This document shows, piece after piece, positions 20,831 through 31,742 of a stretch of 64,000 nucleotides of DNA. The notes under the pieces were generated by a model, which was given only the letters and a program-made list of their open reading frames with translations, searched no databases and was not told the DNA's origin. The position numbers were made by a program, and so were the translations under genes. The stretch is from Triplophysa rosa (lineage: Eukaryota > Chordata > Actinopteri > Cypriniformes > Nemacheilidae). How positions within the stretch are numbered: position 1 is the first letter of the stretch; the number at the start of each line of letters is the position of its first letter. The stretch spans positions 747,437 to 811,436 of the forward strand of contig NC_079898.1 of the NCBI RefSeq assembly GCF_024868665.1. The letters run 5' to 3'.

Positions 20831-22631
20831 CGCCTCTTCATCGCCTCAATAACTTCAATAACACAGAGATTTACATCCAGTAGATGAGAAATAAACTGCT
20901 GTAAAATCATAGTAAAAAATGAGAATTTAAATTAAACTGATATAAAATAATGTATTTGCATTTAGCTGCTAGAGAATCATCGACCAAGACAGCGCTGATC
21001 AAATCAACAACATGGCCACAGCACGCACACGCACACGCCTTTTAAAATAAGAGTCTTCCCAAACAAAATAAAATCTAAGTTAGCATCAAACATGCTAAGG
21101 TATCCCATACGAAAATGCAATATATTCACATATATGTGAAACACTGCTGAATATATTGAAATATATTTTGAAAACGTATTTTCAAAATACATACATCCTA
21201 AACCTTACAAACTGATGTTAATGTTTAATTTCTAAATATGTTTATTTATGTGTGAAAATATATTTCATGTCTCAAGTCATCTATCAAATATTAAATTAAG
21301 TGATTTTTTTTGCAATGTGTGGTTTCTACTAGTAACAAACCTCCATATGGTAATCTAAATCTTAAAATGAAAATATTACAATATTAGAACTTTAATTTAG
21401 TGAAAATATTTTCATTTGATCAAAACAGCAGCTGTTTTTCTGCACTGCAGTCAAACTAACAGCAGCAATTTTACTTGTTGTTTGCCATATATGGGTCTTT
21501 CTGATACTTGGCTATTAAATATTGCCAAATATGGGCATATTGATGTGTGACGCTCTGGTGACGCTCTGATGAGCTTTTCCCGCTCATCAGTCCTGAGGTA
21601 AAATTAGTACAAGCCTACACTAAACTGAAACTGAATAGTTTTAAGATGTTTGGTCTCATTTCTTGCAAGATAGTGTGAAACTGCAACATATAGCATTGAA
21701 AAAACAGAGAATATTTGAGACTGTTTTGATAAAAACAACGATATCTTTCGTGGAGTGTGTCCAGGAAACACAAGGTGGTTGGCCGGTCTAATGTTGCATT
21801 GGTATGTAGCTGCTTTAATTCCTCTCTCTTGTAAACATTTATGTACCTTTCAACATTAATGTAAAAATGTCCATCCTATAAATGACCTTATAGTGACTCT
21901 GTGTTACGTCAGTTTGCTATAAAGGAATTACTGGCGACAGAACCAAATCAATTATTCTGCTAATATATGCCACAGTTACCACACCTCAAGACATTGTTCA
22001 GATGTTACTTCAAGATGTTTGTTGACCGCATTACAGTTCCATATCACCACATCACATAGTCCTACTCACAAAAGCATTTAAGGACAAAAACCTGACAACT
22101 GTCTTGAAATATAATGTCTTGTAGTGTGCATGGTAACTTTGATGTGAGATAATCACAGGCCTGTAATGAATTATTCCTTTCTTAAATTTCTATTACAGGG
22201 AACAATTGTCTGCACTGTAGTTACAAAGTCAATTCATTTACAAAGTCAGTACCACTAACCATGGGGATTAATCCAAATGTTTTTATCTTCTTTCCTGTTA
22301 TTTTGCAGACACATAAGAAGGCAACTGTTGGACAGTTGGGCCAGACCATGAATTCTGAGGCAGTACTGAAGTTCCAAAATAAGAGAAGGGCTCTTGGTGT
22401 TTCGAGTCTGATGTCATCACGTGTTTTTTGGCAAGTTTAACAATCATAGATAGTTTAGATGGTTAGAGTAAGGTTAGGGTGTTGGTTAGGGTAAAGGTTT
22501 CTTAAGACTTGAAACACCAAGGATTTAGTCAAAACCAACAAGCCACGCCCACGGATCTGACTAGAAACACCAAGGATTTATGAGAGCCATAAGAGAAGGG
22601 AGACATAAGCTTGTTCCACATTCACATTTAA
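20831..22631. other. Intergenic sequence upstream of ppp1r21, no confident feature
   Basis: AT-rich DNA with short hairpins but no similarity I can name. A 9-bp stem (CTGATGAGC with GCTCATCAG) occurs near 21567-21592. Short TTAGGG-like pieces occur near 22470-22492. Conserved promoter elements cannot be excluded. Confidence 0.5.
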
Positions 22632-22828
22632 AGGGACAGTTCACCCCAAAATGAAATTATTTCATCATTTACTCACCCTCTTGTCATTTCAAACCTGTAT
22701 GACTTTCTTCTGCAGAACAAAAGAAGATATTTTGAAGAAAGTTGATAACCGAACAGCACTGGACCCCATTCACTTCTCTTGTATGGACACAAAACCAATG
22801 CAAGTGAATGGGGTCCAGCTAACAACAT
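22632..22828 (+). repeat. Half of a common cyprinid fold-back repeat
   Basis: Begins AAAGGGACAGTTCACCCC and continues through ATTTACTCACCCTC and AACCTGTATGACTTTC, a repeat I recognise as extremely abundant in cyprinids. Only the left arm and loop are present; it is cut at 22828 by the start of a DIRS element. Confidence 0.7.
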
Positions 22829-24228
22829 TTCCCTTTCTGTCGGTCTCTCGACGTTGTGTCGAGCCGACAGATGGGGTTCGCTCTTGAGAACCTATCGCTT
22901 CCGACTATTTTAGAAAAGGCCAATGAAATTGGCGAATGAAATTTGCATGCCGGACTCCGCCCCCGGATATCCGGTGAATAAAAGGGAGACGGCGTGCTGC
23001 ATTCATTCACCTTTTGTTCTTCGGAGCCTTCACACTGTATCGACTTCCGATATTAACTCTACGCCGAATTACTGCTGGAATCTTACGACGTGGTGCAGCG
23101 GACTGTCCCTTCCTGCGGCGACTTCCCCTGGGTGTCTCGGCAGTGCCAGAAGTGTTCGAGTTTTTTTCTCTAAAAGAGCAATTTTCTCCAGCGCGGCATG
23201 TCCCGCTGTTCTCGTGGGTGCAACACACTCATCGAGGAGGGGGACGGACACGATGTCTGCTTCCAGCACGCTGGGGCAGACATTGTGGATACTTCCTGCC
23301 CGCACTGCGGGCGGTTGACGATTCAGACGTGGCGTTCACAGGTGGCTGTGTTCCCAAGGGACTCAGCTACCACCTCGTCTGCTTCCCGTTCCGTGACGGC
23401 AGGACTACGGCCATGCCGTACGCTACGGCAAGCAGCGAGGGTGATATGAGGATTACTGTGGGCGTTAATCCGTCAGCCACTAACTCACGGACCGTTCGCA
23501 CCTCGTCTCGCTCGTCTGACCGTTCCCCAGGAGACAGTCCCACCGTCTTGTTCCTCAACCACGTATTTGGAAACGGTGCGTGATGATGAGATGTCACTTG
23601 CAGCATCGGGGGGTGACGTACTGCCATCCAACTCCGACGATTCCTCTGGGCTCCCTCCCTCGGGGGGTCGAGCCCAGGAAGAAGCGGATGTCAAAATTTC
23701 AGCCATGCTTTCCCGGGCCGCCATGAGTGTTGGGTTGCAGTGCCCGCACTGTCTCTCCCAGCGCTCGCGGCCGGATATATGGTGACTCGGGTTTGAGCGC
23801 TGCCCCTTTTCGGCACGTCCACGTCAAACAAGTTCTGTCGCCCTCTCTTCCCTCGAGGGTGAGGCAGCTAGAGGATATGTCAATGTCCCCCAGGTGGAGT
23901 GTGCCGGCAGGCGGCGGCCACCTGGGGGGCTCGACCTAGACTCCTGTCCTAAGCATGTAGGGTTTCAGCATCTCTGGTGTCGAGAGCTTACATTGCTGCG
24001 GGCCAACCTGCCTCCTCTCTCCACGCTATGGCCATCCTGCCAGGACAAGGCTTTGAGAGATCTCCCCGAGGGTAAGACCGAACCAGCGCTTATGCAGGAA
24101 CTCCGCGCCGCCACCGACCTCGCTCTACGGGCGACCAAGGTGACCGCGCGGGCCCTGGGTCGGGCGATGTCCACACTTGTGGTCCATGACAGATACCTCT
24201 GGCCGAACCTTGCACAGATGGGTAGTGT
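22829..24228 (+). mobile_element. DIRS-like retroelement copy A, 5' terminal and gag fragment
   Basis: Starts TTCCCTTTCTGTCGGTCTC, the same terminal sequence as copies B and C. After a non-coding leader with a GGATATCCGG box, decayed gag frames read MSRCSRGCNTLIEEGDGHD with a later SCPHCGRL (Cys/His motif), LPPSGGRAQEEAD, TDLALRATKVTARALGRAM and a WPNLAQM piece. These match the gag of fish DIRS elements. Frameshifts break it, and it stops abruptly at about 24228 with no RT or recombinase. Confidence 0.75.
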
Positions 24229-24419
24229 TTCCCAGGAAAGCTTTATTTGGTGTCTTTCGTCTATGTGTCATTTGTCACATTCGTGAACAGAACGAAGATG
24301 ATCCGGCTGCTAGCCCGCGTGTGAATGCTGCGGGTGACAGGTAGCATTGTACACAGAAACTTTTAGTATTATTTGTGGCGGCGTTTAGTACTTTTACTTT
24401 TAAACGCCAATAAGCACTG

Positions 24420-24620
24420 ACATCTGGGGATTCATCAGTTGTAAAAACCAAGAAAGTACGAACTGATGAGAGTTTACAAAGAAAAAGGGAATGTGTTAGG
24501 ACTCGTGTGAAAACAAGAATTAATATTGGCAAGGGATTTCAAAGGTGGCGTGAACTCCATGATCTGAAAGGATTGAAAACGGATGCAGACATGGCTTTAT
24601 TTCTTCTGAACAGAACAGGT
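24420..24620 (+). pseudogene. Exon-like relic of unidentified transposon gene
   Basis: One frame from 24420 is open and basic: VVKTKKVRTDESLQRKREC, then RTRVKTRINIGKGFQRWREL and KGLKTDADMALFLLNR. It ends at a CAGGTAAGA splice-donor-like site. INIG.-F-RWREL-LKG-KTDAD-ALFLL is a motif I associate with repeat-encoded fish proteins of DNA-transposon origin, but I cannot name the family. Confidence 0.4.
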
Positions 24621-24692
24621 AAGACATTTCAATATTTCAATAGATAACACAAATACCGTAGCGCACTTGTTGTGTTAATTCAGATGGGTACT

Positions 24693-25134
24693 TGTCATGG
24701 TTCTGCCCCATCTTGTCTTGCTTTTCTTGACCTAGTGGCAGAATCATGACAGAACCTCTTGTTTTACGTGGAGAGAGATGTTTTGGCCCTGTTGGCCATC
24801 CACTCTCCGGTGTCGCGTCTCTGTTCCCGCCCTTTCGTCTCTTTAATTGCTTGTTATTGGTTTCATGCCCCACACCTGTTCCCTCTTGATTTGTCCCCTT
24901 ATTTAATGCCCCTGTGTCCTCTGTCTTGGGCTGGATCATTGTACTGTTGTGTTGTGTTTGTGTCATTGTGGTGAGTTCCTGTGCTGTAGTCAGTCTAGTT
25001 TATTGTGGTTAATGTCAAGTGTTGTTATTATTTCTAGTGTAGTTAGTCCTTGTTCCTGTTTCCATGTTTTGTTATGTTCCCCATCGTGGGTTTTTGTTTT
25101 GTATTAATATATTATTAAAGTCTTGTTTAAACAA
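24693..25134 (+). mobile_element. LTR-like repeat, family 1 copy
   Basis: Begins TGTCATGGTTCTGCCCCATC. The body shows a promoter-like centre (CCTTATTTAATGCCCC) and a late poly(A)-signal region (ATTATTAAAGTCTTG), as LTRs do. Related sequence occurs at 36686 and 63488. The 3' end is lost in a 34-bp palindrome at 25112-25145. Superfamily not determined. Confidence 0.5.
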
Positions 25135-25545
25135 GACTTTAATAACAACAAAAAAAAAAGGAGAATAGCGCTTGAGTCCTTGAGACGCTCCTGTTTCCTG
25201 CAACAGGCTTCCTGTTTCCTGCATCGCTGCCGGCGGCTCGTTTGTATCAGTGCTCTTACCACTTCGCTCTAATATTAGTGTATTTTATTGTCGTTGCTAA
25301 CTTATCCTGATATCTCAATAACCCTGTTCTTGTTATCTACTTGAAAATTCTAAACCAAAAGTGATAGTTAACTTAACGCCGTTAGCATAGCAATAGCGTG
25401 TTAGCTTGCTTTCTGTTTACACTGTGGAATATCATCTTGCCTCTGGTTTGTCTTGTGTGCTAACCGTTTCTCTTTTTAAGCGATTATACTACGATCCATC
25501 GAGCAACCTTGGTAAGTTGGAATTGCACTTCAAATCCGGTGAGTT

Positions 25546-26415
25546 ATGGCTTCTATTCCTATTGTTGTTACTTGCACCTCATGTCATATGTTTAGCTTAG
25601 CCTTCTCTGTCAGCTGCGAGGGTTTTATATGCGATAAATGCAGGGAAATAGTTAGGCTGACAGAGAAGATCTTAGAATTAGAGTCTCGCATCCAATCTTT
25701 ATCTGAGGATAGTAAGAGTTTAACGACGATAGAAAACACTTTGGATGCGAGCAACATTAGCGCACACAGCTCGGTTCCGGTTGAAAATTCCCCACAGCTG
25801 GGAAACTTCGTGACTGTGAGACGGCGTAGTCGCAGGACAAAACATCACTCGACCGTTCCGATTACAGTCTCGAACAGGTTTGCCCCGCTCAGTGACGCAC
25901 CGACTGAGAAACCTGCTGAAAGTGCCCTAGTTATCGGTGATTCTATTGTTCGGAACGTTAACATAGAGGCACCAGCCACCATAGTCAAATGTTTACCGGG
26001 AGCCAGAGCGCCTGACATCAAGTCAAATTTAAATGTGCTGGCTAAGGCTAATCGTAAATTCAGTAAGATTGTCATTCACGTCGGCACAAATGATGTTCGA
26101 CTCCGTCAATCGGAGATCACAAAAGATAACATTAAAGAGGTGTGTGAGCTCGCAAGCATGATGTCAGACACTGTAATATTCTCTGGCCCCCTCAATGCTT
26201 ATCGTGGTGATGAGATTTATAGCAGATTATCATCACTAAATGGCTGGTTGTCTGAGTGGTGCCTGCAGAATGATATAGTTTTTATAAATAACTGGAAGAG
26301 TTTTGAGGGCAGACCTGACCTGTTGAAACGAGATGGTCTCCATCCCTCCTGGGCTGGGACTTCCATCCTGTCTAGAAATATGGCAAAAAGTCTTAATGCT
26401 AATGCTAAAACTTGA
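25546..26415 (+). CDS. LINE ORF1: zinc finger plus SGNH-type esterase, 289 aa
   Basis: The N-terminus has CTSC and CDKC pairs, a PHD-like zinc motif. A short coiled coil follows (TEKILELESRIQSL, residues about 40-55). A basic stretch (RRRSRRTKHH) precedes an esterase domain from about residue 123. It has block I VIGDSIVRN (nucleophile Ser), block III HVGTNDVR and block V DGLHPS (Asp/His). Esterase-bearing ORF1 proteins are known from L2/CR1 LINEs, where they are thought to help form or localise the RNP. The first ATG after the leader was taken as start. No break was seen. Confidence 0.85.
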   Translation: MASIPIVVTCTSCHMFSLAFSVSCEGFICDKCREIVRLTEKILELESRIQSLSEDSKSLTTIENTLDASNISAHSSVPVENSPQLGNFVTVRRRSRRTKHHSTVPITVSNRFAPLSDAPTEKPAESALVIGDSIVRNVNIEAPATIVKCLPGARAPDIKSNLNVLAKANRKFSKIVIHVGTNDVRLRQSEITKDNIKEVCELASMMSDTVIFSGPLNAYRGDEIYSRLSSLNGWLSEWCLQNDIVFINNWKSFEGRPDLLKRDGLHPSWAGTSILSRNMAKSLNANAKT

Positions 26416-26547
26416 CTCGCTGGGGCCCAGGTCAGGGAGCAGACAGTATGGCTTAACCAACTGTCTGCTTGCCGTCTCACGTCGCAGAATACACAAAATG
26501 TACAACATGTAGTAATCCGTTCTCCCAAACATCACAAAATAGAGACT

Positions 26548-29511
26548 GTGTCTGTCCCCCGGATTAGCAAACATAAAATAATGCGTAAACCTCTTGAAAG
26601 TAATTTAATAAACGTTAAACAAACTAAACATGAACAAAATACAGATAATCAACTGTTACGACTCGGATTGCTAAATATTAGATCTCTCTCTAATAAAGCA
26701 CTTTTTGTTAACGATATGATAACAGATCATAAAATAGACATGCTCTGTTTGACAGAAACATGGCTAAAACCAGATGATTATATTGCTTTAAATGAATCTG
26801 TCCCCCAAGATTATTATTATAAACACGAGCCTCGTCTAAAAGGCAGAGGGGGAGGTGTCGCAGCACTTTACAATAACTCTCTTAGCATTTCCCAGAAGTC
26901 GAACTCTAAATATAATTCTTTTGAAGTCATGGTTCTTCATGTTTCAACACCTAATACTAAAGATAAAACACTTTTTAAATTGATTCTAGCTATTGTATAT
27001 AGGCCTCCAGGGCACCACACAGATTTTATTAAAGAATTTGGTGGGTTCTTATCAGAACTAGTACTGGCCGCAGATAGACTCCTTGTCGTTGGTGACTTTA
27101 ACATCCACGTAGATAACGTTACAGATGCCTTAGGAATGGCTTTCAAAGACACTCTTAACTCCATGGGCATTAGTCAACATGTGTCAGGACCCACTCACCT
27201 TCGTAATCATACTTTAGATTTAATACTGTCTTACGGTATAAATGTGGACGACGTTAAAATCCTTCAGCAGAGTGAAGACATTTCGGATCATTATCTGGTA
27301 TTATGTTTGCTTCACTGGCCTACGGCTGCAAATAAAACTCATTGTTACAAATATGGTAGAACAATAACTTCAACTACCAAAGATGCGTTTCTCGATAATC
27401 TGCCCGAATTGTCTCAAATCATGAGAAATAACGTTGAAGATCTTGACATTACCACTGAAAATTTTAATTCCACCTTCTCGGTAACGCTAGACAAAGTTGC
27501 TCCACTACGTTTAAAGAAGATTAAAAATGGCAGCCCCACACCGTGGTATAATGAACACACTCAGGCTCTAAAGAAAGCGGCCCGAAAAATGGAGCGCAAC
27601 TTTAAGAAAACTAAATTAGAGGTATTTCGTACAGCATGGAAGGATAGTATTCGAAAATACAGGAAAGCCCTAATAACTTCTAGATCCGCCTACTTTTCAT
27701 CACTAATAGAAGAAAACCAGCACAATCCTAGGTTTTTATTTAACACGGTGGCTAAATTAACAAAAAATAAATCGTCAGTGACTTCTGATCCTGTATATCA
27801 GCATAGCAGTGATGAATTTATGAACTACTTCACATATAAAATCCAAGATATTAGAGAAAAAATTATAACAATGCAATCAGAAGTGAAACCCGCTGAACAA
27901 ACTAACTACAGCGCCCTTAAGGAGAAAATGCAATTATTTTATACCGTAGATCAAGATGAGCTGTCTAAAATTATTAGATCATCTAAATCAACAACATGCA
28001 TACTAGACCCTATACCTACAAATCTACTGAAAGAGATGCTCCCAGAAATTATAGATCCTCTTCTTGGTATTATTAACTCATCTCTGACATTAGGACATGT
28101 GCCTAAAGCATATAAGGTGGCTGTTATAAGGCCCCTTGTCAAAAAACCCCAACTCGACCCTAGAGAACTAAGGAACTACAGGCCTATATCGAATCTACCT
28201 TTCATATCTAAAGTTCTGGAAAAAGTAGTTTCAACTCAATTATGCTCCTTCCTCCAAAGGAATGACATCAATGAAGAATTCCAGTCTGGATTTAGAGCAT
28301 GTCACAGTACAGAGACTGCTTTGATCAGAGTTACAAATGATCTGCTATTGGCGTCTGACCGAGGTTGTATCTCGTTATTGGTGCTGCTAGACCTTAGTGC
28401 TGCATTCGATACCATTGACCACAGCACACTCCTACATAGACTCGAAAATTATGTCGGCATTAAGGGAATAGCTTTGAAATGGTTTAAATCTTATTTATCC
28501 GACCGTTTTCAATTTGTAGCAATAAACAATGAGGTGTCACGCAAATCGCAAGTCCAGTACGGTGTACCACAGGGCTCAGTCTTAGGGCCTCTGCTCTTCG
28601 CATTATACATGCTACCTCTAGGAGATATAATAAAGCGACACGGAGTTAGCTTTCACTGTTATGCTGATGATACTCAACTTTATATTTCCTCGAAGCCTCA
28701 TGAAACACAGCAGTTCCATCGAATAATGGAATGCATAGTCGATATAAAAAACTGGATGAGTAACAACTTTTTATTACTGAACTCGGACAAAACGGAAGTG
28801 TTACTTATTGGACCGAAAACTGCTATAAGTAACAACCAAGAATACTGTTTAACTATTGACGGATGTTCCATAAAACCCTCGTCGTCAGCAAAGAATCTTG
28901 GCGTTCTATTCGATAGTAATCTGTCATTTGAGAGCCACGTCGCCAACACCTGTAAAATTGCGTTTTTCCATCTTAAGAATATATCTAAACTACGTCATAT
29001 GCTGTCAATCGCAGATGCAGAGAAGTTAATTCATGCATTCATGACATCAAGACTAGATTACTGTAATGCACTGTTAGGTGGTTGCCCTGCAGGCTTATTA
29101 CAAAAACTCCAATTGGTCCAAAACGCGGCAGCTCGAGTTCTTACACGTACAAAAAAGTATGAACATATTAGCCCGGTTCTGTCAACCTTGCACTGGTTAC
29201 CTATAAAGCATCGCGTTAACTTTAAAATCTTGCTTATTACCTATAAAGCCTTACATGGTTTAGCTCCTCAGTACTTGAATGAACTCCTTTTGTATTACAG
29301 TCCTTCACGTGCATTACGCTCTCAGGCGTCCTGTCAGTTGGTAATACCTAGAATTTCAAAATCAAGTGCAGGTGGTAGATCCTTTTCCTATCTAGCGCCT
29401 AAACTTTGGAATAGTCTTCCCTGCACTGTCCGGGAGGCAGACACACTCTGTCAGTTTAAATCTAGACTAAAGACGCATCTTTTTAATCTTGCATACACTA
29501 CTCTTCCATAA
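26548..29511 (+). CDS. LINE ORF2: AP endonuclease and reverse transcriptase, 987 aa
   Basis: Endonuclease: LLNIRSLSNK, LCLTETWL, YRPPGHHTDF, VVGDFNIHVD and ISDHYLVL (residues about 35-260). Reverse transcriptase: RNYRPISNLPFISKVLEKVV, QSGFRACHSTETAL, LDLSAAFDTIDH, GVPQGSVLGPLLF and the active-site FHCYADDTQLY (about 530-720). The C-terminal L2-type region reads LHWLPIKHRVNFKILL, then TYKALHGLAPQYLNELL. It would nick target DNA and copy the LINE RNA there. There are no stops or frameshifts and the Asp pair of YADD is present. Its length is normal for the clade. Confidence 0.93.
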   Translation: MSVPRISKHKIMRKPLESNLINVKQTKHEQNTDNQLLRLGLLNIRSLSNKALFVNDMITDHKIDMLCLTETWLKPDDYIALNESVPQDYYYKHEPRLKGRGGGVAALYNNSLSISQKSNSKYNSFEVMVLHVSTPNTKDKTLFKLILAIVYRPPGHHTDFIKEFGGFLSELVLAADRLLVVGDFNIHVDNVTDALGMAFKDTLNSMGISQHVSGPTHLRNHTLDLILSYGINVDDVKILQQSEDISDHYLVLCLLHWPTAANKTHCYKYGRTITSTTKDAFLDNLPELSQIMRNNVEDLDITTENFNSTFSVTLDKVAPLRLKKIKNGSPTPWYNEHTQALKKAARKMERNFKKTKLEVFRTAWKDSIRKYRKALITSRSAYFSSLIEENQHNPRFLFNTVAKLTKNKSSVTSDPVYQHSSDEFMNYFTYKIQDIREKIITMQSEVKPAEQTNYSALKEKMQLFYTVDQDELSKIIRSSKSTTCILDPIPTNLLKEMLPEIIDPLLGIINSSLTLGHVPKAYKVAVIRPLVKKPQLDPRELRNYRPISNLPFISKVLEKVVSTQLCSFLQRNDINEEFQSGFRACHSTETALIRVTNDLLLASDRGCISLLVLLDLSAAFDTIDHSTLLHRLENYVGIKGIALKWFKSYLSDRFQFVAINNEVSRKSQVQYGVPQGSVLGPLLFALYMLPLGDIIKRHGVSFHCYADDTQLYISSKPHETQQFHRIMECIVDIKNWMSNNFLLLNSDKTEVLLIGPKTAISNNQEYCLTIDGCSIKPSSSAKNLGVLFDSNLSFESHVANTCKIAFFHLKNISKLRHMLSIADAEKLIHAFMTSRLDYCNALLGGCPAGLLQKLQLVQNAAARVLTRTKKYEHISPVLSTLHWLPIKHRVNFKILLITYKALHGLAPQYLNELLLYYSPSRALRSQASCQLVIPRISKSSAGGRSFSYLAPKLWNSLPCTVREADTLCQFKSRLKTHLFNLAYTTLP

Positions 29512-30410
29512 TATAAATCTTCAGAGGGTTTAGGCTGCATTAGTTAGATCAACCGGAACCAAAAACACAACTGATGTACTTGTTGCATCAAAGAGTACAG
29601 AACAGTACTCTACTCTCAGCCAGTCTTGTCTCATTGTTCCAAGGTTACCACAGCGAGCAGGATGCAGTTCATGGCCTGACCTGATGGTAGAGCGGAGAAT
29701 GGGAAGTGGGGACCTGACAAGAGCTGAGATGATAGAGCTGGATAAAGAAGGACGCGGTCTCTTGACATGTCTTCACCACAAAATTTCAAATGCTATTAGA
29801 TTATTAATGATAATCTTAAACTATAATTTATTTTATTATTAAGTTTATTTATTTTATTTAGCCTTGTTGTGCAAGTTCTCTGGAGCTTGTGCAGAGGCAG
29901 CAGCTTTTGCCAGAGGGGAACTGGAATCCCCTGGTTGGGCCTGGGTTCTCCTGAGGTTTTTTTTCTCGATTAGAGTTTTGGGTTCCTCGCCACCGTTTGC
30001 ATACTGTTTTTGCACTATCTGCCTGACCGGGGGGGCTGCTTTAGAATCTTAAAGTTTTACTTAATTAATATTGCATATAGGAATTTATTATCTGTTATAT
30101 TTGACCTGTGCTTCTCTCTCCTTTATCCTAAATGTGTGCTCTCACTGAGCGTGTGTGTGTGTGCGTACTTGTCTGTGTACGTACGTGTGTGTGTGTCTCT
30201 GTGTCTGTGTGTGTTGGTGTGTGTGCGTGTTGTGTGTGTGGAGTGTTTTGTGTGTGGGTGTGTCTGTCTTCTGTGTTTTCAACCTTTTCTTGTTTTTGCA
30301 GGTACAACTTTGATTGTTTTGCTTGTAGTCAATGTGTCTCCTGTACAGCTGCTTTGTAACAATGAAAATTGTAAAAGCGCTATATAAATAAAGTTGAGTT
30401 GAGAGTTGAG
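29512..30410 (+). repeat. LINE 3' UTR and repeat tail
   Basis: Contains GGGTTCCTCGCCACCG (shared with the antisense copy near 60100), a TG-rich region at 30148-30260, and the terminal stem-like CAATGAAAATTG before GCGCTATATAAATAAAG and TTGAG units. Confidence 0.8.
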
Positions 30411-30861
30411 GAGTCCGGCAGCTTCGACCCTGGAGGGGAGCCCGGCGGCATCGACCCCTGCCACTGAGATCCCTCTGTCTGCTGCCTATGCCTTTATAAC
30501 CTCTTATGGTTTAACAAAACCCAAAAATCAGTTATATCGTTTTTTTATAGAAGGTAACCTACTGCATTAAGAAAATCAGTTAGAAATAGTCATCCAGTTC
30601 AAGTTTCAAACTTCACAATATTTACACAAATCACACCAAATTAAAGACAAAAATAAGCAAACGTGCGATGTCAATGTAGGAATAAACAAGAATGTCCAGC
30701 ATAGCAGTCGCCAACGTTTATGGCAAGTTGGAAGATCCACATGAGCATCTTTGAGAATAATGAGTTGTAGAACTTTGTGGCACAAGGGAAATCATAAAAT
30801 TCCTCTACGGTCTTCACTCATGTCCTAAACCTCCACAGGACACAAAAAGGTCCTTCTACAC

Positions 30862-31579
30862 TAATGATGCACGGGTCGTCACTTTATTTGCGGGGTGGGT
30901 TTGGGCGGGTCATTAAAAACAAAATAAAAAAAACATGTATGTTGCGTGCAATTCCCTATAGCCTAAAAAATATTTGGGAATATATATTTTCATATTTTAT
31001 TTAGTTCTTTGATAAGGTTACAATACATAGGCCTACGTAGCAACGTAACTTGAGTGATGTCCCCAAACCAAACATGTCACGAAAGCGCCAAGCAGCTCCC
31101 ACCGCCAGCCACAACAACAAAACAAACAGAGAAATAAAGTGAAGATGGAAGATGAGGTGCTGGAGAAATTAAGGTCCGGAATTTACATCATTAAAAGAAA
31201 AGAAGGTCAAGCTGCTAAATCGAATGTTTGGGACCGGTTCTCAGAAATAGTTGCAGCAGGAGACAACAGTAGTAACGTTATATCGGCTATGTGAAGTGCA
31301 AGTTTGTATGGTTCATACGCGTATGTTGTTGCCAGTGTACAGGGTGATGTAATCTGGCTGTTTCCAAGCACTTTTAGGCTGAAATAAAGTCTGTTTTCAT
31401 TTACATTACAATGTCTAGTATGTCTATTAAATGGTCGTGGGTGCGGGGCAGGGCGGGTTAAAATAGATACGGGGCGGGTAAAAATAGATACAGTGGTGCG
31501 GTGCTGGCTGGGGCGGGCCAAATAATTTCATAAAAGCGGGACTCGCGGGTTGGAAAAAACGCTGACCCGCGCATCACTA
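30862..31579 (+). mobile_element. Non-autonomous hAT, 718 bp, with BED-finger relic and perfect 8-bp duplication
   Basis: Ends TAATGATGCACGGGTC and GACCCGCGCATCACTA are imperfect inverted repeats. Both flanks are TTCTACAC (30854-30861, 31580-31587). Bases 31145-31290 encode MEDEVLEKLRSGIYIIKRK and AAKSNVWDRFSEIV before a frameshift and a CKF/VKC piece: the start of a hAT transposase with its BED zinc finger. It is therefore an internal-deletion derivative of an autonomous hAT. Confidence 0.9.
31145..31290 (+). pseudogene. hAT transposase N-terminus (BED finger) relic
   Basis: Starts with an ATG and reads about 50 codons with SNVWDRFSEIV, the aromatic entry of BED fingers, then stops at TGA. 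The Cys pair that should follow is visible in another frame (VKCKF). Most of the gene is deleted. Confidence 0.6.
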
Positions 31580-31742
31580 TTCTACACACAAAAGAAAGTA
31601 CAGAAAATGTCCAAATAACACTTCCAGTACACCATATATGATAAACATGCACTTCATACACAAGCATAACTTTACATACTTTCAGTTGAGCTTAAAACAC
31701 ACGTTTCTCAACTAGGACCCAAAGTTTGAGCATAAAGCAAGG

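Larger units (their letters stand above)
25150..30410 (+). mobile_element. Full-length L2-type LINE with two intact ORFs
   Basis: The order is 5' UTR (about 400 bp), ORF1 (25546-26415), a 132-bp spacer, ORF2 (26548-29511), then a 0.9-kb 3' UTR containing a TG-rich tract. The tail is GCGCTATATAAATAAAG followed by TTGAG repeats. Both ORFs are uninterrupted and carry their catalytic motifs, so the copy could be recent or active. The tandem-repeat tail instead of poly(A) and the esterase ORF1 point to the L2/CR1 group, as in zebrafish ZfL2. The 5' limit is approximate; flanking duplications were not found. Confidence 0.85.

Noticed and set aside
21567..21592. CTGATGAG hairpin reminiscent of a hammerhead ribozyme core
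   Set aside because: The GAAA core segment and third stem are missing on both strands; only a simple 9-bp stem remains.
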